From Anaerohalosphaeraceae bacterium (lineage in GTDB: Bacteria > Planctomycetota > Phycisphaerae > Sedimentisphaerales > Anaerohalosphaeraceae): a stretch of DNA of 6,515 nucleotides. The stretch is from the NCBI GenBank assembly GCA_035378985.1, contig DAOSUR010000034.1, forward strand, positions 1 to 6,515. The letters run 5' to 3'. The notes below the pieces were generated by a model. It did no database searches. It saw nothing but the letters and a program-made list of their open reading frames with translations, and had not been told where the DNA came from. This document shows positions 1 to 4,976 of the stretch, piece by piece (the first letter of the stretch is position 1; each line of letters begins with the position of its first letter). The translations under genes and the position numbers were made by a program.

Positions 1-150
1 TATTATGAAAGGCTAATCCGGAGCCCGAAAGATGAATGGTTTCGTAAAAACAAAATGTGGGGAGACCTGGAAAGCGAGCCGGATTCCGGAGAGTTGCACA
101 TTGCCGGATGTGAGATTGTGGCAATTTATTTGAAAGGGACGTGCAAATGA
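1..150 (+). CDS. 3' end of an unidentified upstream phage gene (partial)
   Basis: Frame 1 is open from the first base and ends at TGA 148-150, leaving 49 residues of a protein whose start lies outside the window. The visible tail is mostly charged and polar, contains one GCEIVAIY stretch that looks like a terminal beta strand, and ends LKGTCK. It runs in the same direction as the chaperone and tape measure genes. In lambda-like gene order this position is held by the tail tube or a tail completion/terminator protein, but nothing in these 49 residues proves either. Its last codons lie in the first copy of a 17-bp tandem duplication, and an ATG overlaps its stop codon as ATGA at 147-150. That the frame is real is supported by its clean end at the gene junction; its function is unknown. 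Confidence 0.6.
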   Translation, partial: YYERLIRSPKDEWFRKNKMWGDLESEPDSGELHIAGCEIVAIYLKGTCK

Positions 151-164
151 AAGGGACGTGCAAA
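131..164 (+). repeat. Perfect 17-bp tandem duplication at a gene junction
   Basis: The unit TGAAAGGGACGTGCAAA occurs at 131-147 and again, immediately adjacent and identical, at 148-164. Each copy carries a Shine-Dalgarno-like AAGGGA, and each is followed by TGA, so each unit end forms an ATGA. With one copy removed, the upstream stop and the chaperone start would overlap as ATGA. With two copies they are separated by 13 bases, and neither reading frame is damaged. Confidence 0.95.
151..156 (+). promoter_or_regulatory. Ribosome binding site of the chaperone gene
   Basis: AAGGGA lies 7 bases before ATG 164. The spacing favours ATG 164 over the in-frame GTG at 158, which would sit only one base from this motif. 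An identical motif at 134-139 in the first repeat copy precedes the ATG at 147, which opens only a 6-codon frame. Confidence 0.6.
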
Positions 165-619
165 TGAAGGCGTTTGAGGATGCAAAGGGGAGGCGATGGG
201 AGCTGTCGCTGACAATCGGCTCGGCCAAAAGGGTTCTGGAAAAACTCGGTGTCAATCTGCTCGAGCCCGAAGGAGGGGAGCCGCCCCTCCTGACGCGGCT
301 GGGAGCGGACGCGATGCTGCTTTGCGATGTCCTGTACGTGCTGTGTGAGCCGCAGGCGGAAAAGAACGCTGTAAGCGATATCGACTTCGGCGAGTCGCTC
401 GGCGGGGATGCAATACGAGAAGCGATGCAGGCATTCTACGAGGAACTTATCTATTTTTTCCAGCAAAGCGGCAGACCGGATCGAGCAAAGATGGTGCAAA
501 AACAGAGGGAAATGATTCGGCTTGCCGTGCAGAACGCAGAGGGGCTTGTGGACAGGATCGACACCCAAAACGAGGTTCTGAAAGCGTTTGGGCTGGCGTC
601 TGGAAGCTCGCAGGGGTAA
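164..619 (+). CDS. Tail assembly chaperone, gpG-like
   Basis: This 151-residue, mostly helical, acidic protein sits two frames upstream of the tape measure gene, the position of lambda G and its many analogues. Such chaperones bind the tape measure protein in the cytoplasm before tube polymerisation and are absent from the virion. Visible features are an N-terminal short strand (MKAFEDAKGRRWELSL), a helical centre with LLCDVLYVLCEP near residues 53-64, and a charged C-terminal helix with DTQNEVLKAF. Length is close to the roughly 140 residues of lambda gpG. ATG 164 is chosen because of AAGGGA at 151-156; GTG 158 would add two residues. The frame ends at TAA 617-619, preceded by GGGG, with a second in-frame TAA at 626-628. 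A -1 frame is open beneath it from 349 and continues into the next gene, implying a frameshifted longer product. The call rests on gene order, length and frame relationship rather than a diagnostic motif. Confidence 0.72.
   Translation: MKAFEDAKGRRWELSLTIGSAKRVLEKLGVNLLEPEGGEPPLLTRLGADAMLLCDVLYVLCEPQAEKNAVSDIDFGESLGGDAIREAMQAFYEELIYFFQQSGRPDRAKMVQKQREMIRLAVQNAEGLVDRIDTQNEVLKAFGLASGSSQG
271..291 (+). other. Perfect 8-bp GC-rich inverted repeat inside the chaperone gene
   Basis: AGGAGGGG (271-278) and CCCCTCCT (284-291) are exact reverse complements around the 5-base loop AGCCG. The mRNA could form a compact GC-rich hairpin. It lies within coding sequence for the EGGEPPLL segment and has no following U-tract, so it is not a standard intrinsic terminator. 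Confidence 0.6.
613..619 (+). promoter_or_regulatory. Candidate -1 frameshift site (GGGG-TAA) at the end of the chaperone frame
   Basis: The 0-frame ends CAG GGG TAA. A glycine tRNA on GGG 614-616, with the slow stop codon in the A site, could slip one base back onto GGG 613-615 with full re-pairing. Reading would then continue GTA ATC GGG GTA in the frame of the next gene. No classical X-XXY-YYZ heptamer is present nearby. Weaker alternatives are CCAAAAC at 565-571, GTTTGGG at 586-592 and the TGGAAGC context at 601-607. A small CCGC/GCGG stem (637-640 with 648-651) lies downstream. The overlap of open frames is certain; the exact slip site is inferred. Confidence 0.4.
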
Positions 620-645
620 TCGGGGTAAATCCACTACCGCTGACC

Positions 646-870
646 TTGCGGGAATTGGTCTGGATGTCGGAGGGCCGATTCGAAAGCCAGTGGGCGCATA
701 CAAGCAGCATAATGGCACTGATTGCCAATGTGAACCGCGATCCCAAAAAGGGGAGAGTGTTTACACCGGATGATTTCAATCCGTATGCCCGAAAGAAAAC
801 CGACCGAGTGATTGAGATTAGCAAAAGTAATATTGGTTTGATGCGTCGAGCGTTTACAGGGAAGGACTGA
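646..870 (+). CDS. Tail assembly chaperone T domain, probably expressed as a -1 frameshift fusion
   Basis: This is the second frame of the chaperone cassette, ending at TGA 868-870 just before the tape measure start. In gpGT-type systems a minority of ribosomes shift -1 and join this domain to the G part; the fusion links tape measure protein to tube subunits. The frame is open from 349, exactly -1 to the 164-619 gene. Protein-like sequence already appears upstream of any good start: from 601 it reads WKLAGVIGVNPLPLTLREL. That continues into EGRFESQWAHT, MALIANVNRDPKK and DDFNPYA. Independent starts are poor: TTG 646 has no Shine-Dalgarno site, and ATG 664 has only a weak one and would cut the conserved-looking block. 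Slippage at 613-616 would give a fusion of about 235 residues, against 279 for lambda gpGT. Separate translation from TTG 646 (74 residues) or ATG 664 remains possible. Confidence 0.65.
   Translation: MRELVWMSEGRFESQWAHTSSIMALIANVNRDPKKGRVFTPDDFNPYARKKTDRVIEISKSNIGLMRRAFTGKD
860..866 (+). promoter_or_regulatory. Ribosome binding site of the tape measure gene
   Basis: GGAAGGA at 860-866 ends 8 bases before the GTG at 875. It lies within the last codons of the T-domain frame, so translation of the tape measure gene is probably coupled to it. This site supports the GTG start. Confidence 0.7.
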
Positions 871-874
871 TTCT

Positions 875-3193
875 GTGGCTGGTCAGGCAGGTGCAATTCG
901 AGCGGGAAGGGCCTATGTCGAGCTGTTTGCCGACAACAGCCGCTTTGTGGCTGGGCTGCGGGCCGCCGAAAGCCAGCTGCGGGCCTTTGGCTCCAAAATC
1001 CAGGGGATAGGGGCTGCCATGGCGGCGTTCGGCTCTGCTGCTCTTGCCCCTTTTGCCGTTTCAACCGGCATTTATAAGGGCTTTGAAGATGTGATGCTGG
1101 CCGTACAGGCGACCTCAGGGGCGACGGCGGAAGAATATGAACGGCTGACGGAGAAGGCCAAATCTCTTGGCATGACAACATCGTTTACGGCCCAGCAGGT
1201 TGCCTCTGGGATGCTGAACCTTGCCAGGGCTGGGTTTTCCGTCAAGGAGATTGACAACTCGATAGATTCCATCCTGAACCTTGCCAGGGCAACCGGCACC
1301 GACTTGTCTGAGGCGACCGATATTGCGGCGTCCACCCTTCGGTCATTTGGGATGGAAGCAAGTGAGATGCAGCGGATTGCCGACGTGCTGACTGCCACGG
1401 CGAACCGTTCGGCCCAGACGCTGTCCGATCTTGGGGAGGCCATGAAATACGCCGCCCCGACGGCATTGGATTTTGGGCTGACGGTGGAGGATGTAGCAAA
1501 GGCCCTTGGGACACTGGCAAACTTCGGCATAAAGGGATCCATGGCCGGCACGGCCTTCCGAAACATCATGCTCCGAATGTCCGACCCGAAAATTATCAAG
1601 AAACTCAAGGAGCTCGGCGTTGTCGTAAAAGACAGCAGCGGCGGGTTTCGAAACCTTGCGGATATTATGAGAGACCTTGGGGCAGCGACAAAAGACATGG
1701 GGGATGTCGAACGCTTAAGCATTTTGAATGAACTTTTTGGTGTGCGGGCCATTGGAGCAGGGGCCAAACTGACAACAGCACAGTTTGATGAACTGATTGA
1801 GGCGATTGACAATGCTGCCGGCACGGCGGCGAAAACCGCAAAGGTGATGGATAGCGGGCTTGGCGGGGCCTTACGGCGTATGTTTTCTGCTTTCGAGGGG
1901 ATTGCTGTTGCCATTGGAAGGGCAATCTCCAAGCCGCTGTCCATTGCAGCGGACGTGATTGCCGCAATCAGCAAGAGAATTATTGAGCTTGTTGATGAAC
2001 ATCGAGTATTGGTCGCTGTGAGCGGTGCCGCCGCCGCTGCAATCGTTGCAACCGGTATGGCTTTGGTTGGGCTTGGGATAGCGTTTAAGGTGGCGGCTTT
2101 CGCCTTGGGAACCGTGCGTGTGCTGATAACCGCACTGCTGCTGCCGTTTAAGGCCCTCTCTGTCGTCTTTGCTATGCTTGCCTCGCCCATAGGGCTGACG
2201 GTTGCCGCCCTTGGCGGATTGACGGGGGCCCTTCTGTACACAAGCGGGGCCGGCGGCAAGGCAATCTCATTTTTGTCGTCGAAGTTTTCCGATCTGAAAT
2301 CGGCCGCCATTGAGGCGTGGGAGGGCATAGCTGCGGCCTACGCAAAGGGGGATCTTGGGCTGGCGATGAGGATTGCCTGGCTGACAATCAAAATGGAGTT
2401 TGAGGAGGGGATAAATGAGATTCGCAAAAAGTGGGTTGATTTCAGGTTCTGGTTTGCGGAAATAGCGTATGATGCGTTTTATGGAGCGTTGGCGGCCTGG
2501 GAAATTGTGCAGCATGGGATTGTGGTTGGGATGATTGAGGCGGCGGCGGCGGCAACAAATGCATGGGATACGTTTGTGTCGTGGTGGAAGAAAGCCATCG
2601 AAGGAACCGCCATGGCCCTGGCCAAGGTCTACAACTGGATGATGTCTCTGGTTGATAGAAACTGGGACAGTGAGGCGTTTGCAAGCGGCTTGAATGAAGA
2701 GTTGCAGGGTGGCCTTGAAAAAATAGACATTGAACTGGAGGAAAAAAAGAAAGAGACAGAGAGCAGAAGGCAGCAAATGCGAGATCAGGCGGGGGGAGAT
2801 TATGAAACAGCCCTGGAGGACATTGCGAGAGAAAGACTGAAAACAGGTGAGTACATAGAGGCCGCACATCAGGAGGAGGTAGAGAAAATCGCAGAAAAAC
2901 TGAAGGAGGCCAAAAGGGAATGGGAGGAGGCAGTGAAACAGGCAAAAGAGGTAAGCAAGGGGGAAGAAATTGAACCGCCGAAACAGGCTGCGTTCGACGC
3001 TGCCCAATCTGCACGGGCACAGGTCAGGGATATGCTGGAGGGTGCAACGGCCAGGGGAACCTTCTCCAGTGCCGCCCTGTACGGGCTTGGAGCCGGCGGG
3101 GTGGCGCAGAGAATTGCCGAGGCAACCGCAGAAACCGCCCGCAACACCAGAAAAATAGCGGAAAACACAGAAGAAGGCGCTGCGTTTTTGTGA
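875..3193 (+). CDS. Tail tape measure protein, TP901 family
   Basis: This 772-residue protein sets tail length and is expected to leave the tail with the DNA at infection. Residues 1-60 are an Ala-rich helical start. Residues about 65-350 match the TP901 core region, with signature-like segments FEDVMLAVQATSGAT (70-84), LGMTTSFTAQQVASGM (98-113), NLARAGFS (115-122), ALGTLANFGIKGSMAGTAFRNI (split here as 210-220 and 221-231) and LFGVRAIGAG (287-296). Hydrophobic segments lie at about 380-460. Residues 500-600 are Trp-rich and amphipathic. Residues 608-695 are highly charged and look like a coiled coil. The end, RGTFSSAALYGLG then TARNTRKIAENTEEG, looks like a conserved C-terminal tape measure motif. 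There is no cysteine. The GTG start is backed by GGAAGGA at 860-866, and only 4 bases separate it from the previous stop. At 0.15 nm per helical residue, the length predicts a tail of roughly 115 nm or less. No peptidase or lysozyme domain is visible. Confidence 0.95.
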   Translation: MAGQAGAIRAGRAYVELFADNSRFVAGLRAAESQLRAFGSKIQGIGAAMAAFGSAALAPFAVSTGIYKGFEDVMLAVQATSGATAEEYERLTEKAKSLGMTTSFTAQQVASGMLNLARAGFSVKEIDNSIDSILNLARATGTDLSEATDIAASTLRSFGMEASEMQRIADVLTATANRSAQTLSDLGEAMKYAAPTALDFGLTVEDVAKALGTLANFGIKGSMAGTAFRNIMLRMSDPKIIKKLKELGVVVKDSSGGFRNLADIMRDLGAATKDMGDVERLSILNELFGVRAIGAGAKLTTAQFDELIEAIDNAAGTAAKTAKVMDSGLGGALRRMFSAFEGIAVAIGRAISKPLSIAADVIAAISKRIIELVDEHRVLVAVSGAAAAAIVATGMALVGLGIAFKVAAFALGTVRVLITALLLPFKALSVVFAMLASPIGLTVAALGGLTGALLYTSGAGGKAISFLSSKFSDLKSAAIEAWEGIAAAYAKGDLGLAMRIAWLTIKMEFEEGINEIRKKWVDFRFWFAEIAYDAFYGALAAWEIVQHGIVVGMIEAAAAATNAWDTFVSWWKKAIEGTAMALAKVYNWMMSLVDRNWDSEAFASGLNEELQGGLEKIDIELEEKKKETESRRQQMRDQAGGDYETALEDIARERLKTGEYIEAAHQEEVEKIAEKLKEAKREWEEAVKQAKEVSKGEEIEPPKQAAFDAAQSARAQVRDMLEGATARGTFSSAALYGLGAGGVAQRIAEATAETARNTRKIAENTEEGAAFL
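1214..1290 (+). repeat. 17-bp direct repeat, 60 bp apart, in the tape measure core
   Basis: CTGAACCTTGCCAGGGC occurs at 1214-1230 and at 1274-1290, exactly 60 bases apart and in the same frame. Both copies encode LNLARA, at residues 114-119 and 134-139. The three preceding bases are ATG and ATC, so similarity extends to 20 positions with one mismatch. This marks a 20-residue helical repeat in the protein. Confidence 0.85.
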
Positions 3194-3212
3194 TTGAACG
3201 GAAAAAAACAAG

Positions 3213-4007
3213 ATGACCATAAGCGTTAAAGAACTGTTGGCCGGCTCCAGGGATGTCCAGCTTGGATACAATCCGAGGGCTGTCTTGCGGTATGTTATCA
3301 GGGGAACCGAGAGCGAGAGCGAGGCCCTCAGTGCTCTGCTGGCCGAATCTCCTTATCTCTTCAATGAAATACCGCGGCTTACCTGGCAGGTTTCCGCTGT
3401 AACTGATGAGATGTGGTACGGGGAGGTGCGGTACGGATACGTCAGCAAGCACGGCACAGGAGCAAAAATATATCAATTCGATACCGGAGGAGGCACACAG
3501 CATATCACCCAATCCATTGCAACGGTTGCACGCTATGCACGGCCTGGCTATACGCCCCCAAACTTTCAGGGGGCTATCGGGGTTTCACGAAATAATATCG
3601 AAGGGGTCGATATTGCGGTGCCCGTTTACAATTTCGGGCTGGTAAACTACGAGAGCGATGCCGCTGTTAGCGAGGCATACAAGCAGGTACTTTACAACCT
3701 TACCGGAAAGGTCAATCAGGCGTCGTGGAACGGCTATAACGCCGGTGAGGTGCTTTTTCTTGGGGCCTGCGGCTCGATGCGAAAAGGCGGCGACTGGGAA
3801 ATCACCTACCGGTTTGCCGCCAGCCCAAACCGGACGGACATCACCATTGGAGACATCACGGGGATCACCAAGAAGGGCTGGGAGTACCTGTGGGTACAGT
3901 ATGTTGACGAAGAGGATGCTTCTGCCGGCTCGATGATCAAGCGTCCGCATTCTGTGCATATCGAGCAGGTCTATGAGTACGGGGATTTCAGCCGGCTGCA
4001 CGTATGA
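3213..4007 (+). CDS. Conserved phage structural protein of unknown function, probable distal tail or tail-tip component
   Basis: This 264-residue protein starts 20 bases after the tape measure stop, where siphophages usually encode the distal tail protein. No Dit, Tal or peptidase motif is visible. The sequence looks beta-rich and globular: VLRYVIRGT (24-32), DTGGGTQHITQS (90-101), FQGAIGV (118-124), GVDIAVPVY (131-139), GEVLFLGA (178-185), GDWEITYRFAASPN (193-206) and GWEYLWVQY (222-230). There is no signal peptide or membrane segment, and one cysteine. From memory, these blocks resemble a conserved hypothetical family of planctomycete prophages; no search was made. ATG 3213 is preceded by a weak GGAAAA (3200-3205). 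The stop TGA 4005-4007 overlaps the ATG of the next small gene, suggesting coupled translation. A tube-like or baseplate-hub role is plausible by position only. Confidence 0.6.
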   Translation: MTISVKELLAGSRDVQLGYNPRAVLRYVIRGTESESEALSALLAESPYLFNEIPRLTWQVSAVTDEMWYGEVRYGYVSKHGTGAKIYQFDTGGGTQHITQSIATVARYARPGYTPPNFQGAIGVSRNNIEGVDIAVPVYNFGLVNYESDAAVSEAYKQVLYNLTGKVNQASWNGYNAGEVLFLGACGSMRKGGDWEITYRFAASPNRTDITIGDITGITKKGWEYLWVQYVDEEDASAGSMIKRPHSVHIEQVYEYGDFSRLHV

Positions 4008-4129
4008 TGGAAAAAAGAAAATGGAAATACTGCTGCCAGCACCATGAAGACCGAATTGCCGCTGTTAGCGTTTACGATATACCCTTGTGCTGGGAATGCT
4101 ATCTCGGAAGGGAAAGGTTTGTCATTTAG
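4004..4129 (+). CDS. 41-residue CxxH/CxxC zinc-finger-like micro-protein
   Basis: A short frame starts at ATG 4004, overlapping the previous stop as ATGA, and ends at TAG 4127-4129. A second in-frame ATG follows at 4007. The protein has a basic N-terminus (EKRKWKY), then CCQHH at residues 10-14, a 14-residue spacer, and CWEC at 29-32. Cys11-x2-His14 and Cys29-x2-Cys32 make a plausible four-ligand zinc site resembling the small CxxH...CxxC fingers common in phages. There is no hydrophobic segment. Support for a real gene is the stop/start overlap, the fill of an otherwise 162-base gap between two good genes, and the spaced ligands. No Shine-Dalgarno site is evident, so expression would depend on coupling to the 3213-4007 gene. 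The function is unknown; nucleic-acid binding or structural zinc binding in the tail tip are both possible. Confidence 0.6.
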   Translation: MMEKRKWKYCCQHHEDRIAAVSVYDIPLCWECYLGRERFVI

Positions 4130-4169
4130 TTCGGTGAAAACTTTTACAAGGACGCAGACGAGGTGAAAA

Positions 4170-4964
4170 ATGCTTGAAACATCCATCGGAAAGGTCAAGA
4201 TCGGCGATCCCTTGCGGATCTCGACGGCGGCCTATAATGCCTTTGTTGATGCAGCCATGGCCCACCGCTCCCAGCAGCACGGGATGGCCGGCAGACAGGA
4301 ACCGTTCTTTCTGGATGGGCGAAACCTGGTGCGTGTGAAGAATACCAGCGATGCCGCGGTCGGGCAGTTTGGGATTCTTGGGGTCGATGGGGTGATCTTC
4401 GAGCCGTCCGGCAATTTGACCATGTTCAAACAGGAGGTAGCCCTTTTGGGCGGCACGCCGGCTGTGAGCGCTCATAGTTCCGGCAGGTTTGTGGTGTGTG
4501 CCGAACCGATAGACAGCGGTCGTATCGGGCTGGCGTGGGGGGCTGGGGTATGCCTGGCCCAGATCAATGTTGGAGACGAAAGCCATCGATTCGCCGACAT
4601 TGCAGAGGGGGATTCTGCATGCCTGGCAAGCAGCAGTTCCGGGCCCTGTACAATCCTGTGGAAAGAATCTGGAACCGGACAAAAATGGGCTGTAATCCGA
4701 TTCGGCGGCAGTGGCGGCGGCGGCGACAAGCCGGAATGTTTCCTGCTGACCGACCTATCCCAAAATCCCATGCAGGGTACGCATAAGATCCTTGGAGAAG
4801 GATGGGTCTGGGTGGATGGATCGTATGGCTCGGTGCAAATCCTTTGCCATCCGGCATCGCAGCTGGATAATTACCGCCTTTCATACGTATGGGCCCAGAA
4901 AGTCAGCGGAATCTGGGTGGCTGCCGAAATGACCAATATTCCATTTTATATTTGCAGCAGTTAG
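4170..4964 (+). CDS. Phage tail-region protein of unknown function with a glycine hinge and variable C-terminus
   Basis: This 264-residue protein starts at ATG 4170, with GAGGTG (4160-4165) four bases upstream. The N-terminal part (about 1-178) carries IGDPLRIS (11-18), AYNAFVDAA (21-29), FGILGVDG (67-74), GRFVVCAEP (105-113), AGVCLAQINV (125-134), FADIAEGDSA (141-150), and TILWKESGTGQKWAVIRFGG (161-180), which closes the domain. A hinge, GGSGGGG (179-185), follows. A C-terminal domain of about 79 residues, Trp- and Tyr-rich (GWVWVDGSYGSVQ, LSYVWAQKVSG), completes the protein. The N-terminal part resembles, from memory, a conserved planctomycete prophage family of unknown role; the C-terminal part is not recognised. 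Seven cysteines are spread over both parts. It lies between the tail-tip region and the cysteine-rich protein, 12 bases before the latter. A baseplate or fibre-anchor role is inferred from position only. Confidence 0.58.
   Translation: MLETSIGKVKIGDPLRISTAAYNAFVDAAMAHRSQQHGMAGRQEPFFLDGRNLVRVKNTSDAAVGQFGILGVDGVIFEPSGNLTMFKQEVALLGGTPAVSAHSSGRFVVCAEPIDSGRIGLAWGAGVCLAQINVGDESHRFADIAEGDSACLASSSSGPCTILWKESGTGQKWAVIRFGGSGGGGDKPECFLLTDLSQNPMQGTHKILGEGWVWVDGSYGSVQILCHPASQLDNYRLSYVWAQKVSGIWVAAEMTNIPFYICSS
4704..4727 (+). repeat. GGC-rich triplet tract encoding the Gly hinge
   Basis: Six GGC codons and one AGT codon (GGC GGC AGT GGC GGC GGC GGC), followed by GAC, lie in phase with the gene. They give a flexible linker between the two apparent domains. 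The near-perfect trinucleotide tract could vary in length by replication slippage without breaking the frame. Confidence 0.7.
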
Positions 4965-4965
4965 T

Positions 4966-4972
4966 AAGGAGG
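4966..4972 (+). promoter_or_regulatory. Strong consensus ribosome binding site
   Basis: AAGGAGG at 4966-4972 ends four bases before ATG 4977 and directly follows the TAG of the previous gene (4962-4964). It is the best Shine-Dalgarno match in the window and predicts strong initiation of the cysteine-rich protein gene. Confidence 0.85.
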
Positions 4973-4976
4973 GGCT

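Noticed and set aside
588..773. Open frame of 61 codons in the third + frame over the chaperone junction
   Set aside because: It conflicts with the G/T cassette frames, has no ribosome site, and its sequence is unlike a folded protein.
447..1181. Antisense open frame of 244 codons across the chaperone cassette
   Set aside because: It crosses three well-placed + strand gene ends, its product is Pro/Arg/Ser-rich without motifs, and the + strand gene order explains the region.
1072..2328. Long antisense open frame (418 codons) opposite the tape measure gene
   Set aside because: It lies entirely inside a gene with a clear TP901 product. Its Ala/Ser/Pro-rich, low-complexity translation is what the complement of biased codons gives, and no ribosome site or domain is seen.
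2267..3271. Antisense open frame of 334 codons, and overlapping shorter ones
   Set aside because: It is opposite the charged C-terminal part of the tape measure gene. The Phe/Leu/Cys-rich translation mirrors Lys/Glu codons, and no family pattern is visible.
3659..4070. 14-bp direct repeat TGCCGCTGTTAGCG at 3659-3672 and 4057-4070
   Set aside because: Both copies encode AAVS in phase, but one pair of this length is only mildly unexpected in 6.5 kb, and no flanking similarity or mobile-element structure accompanies it.
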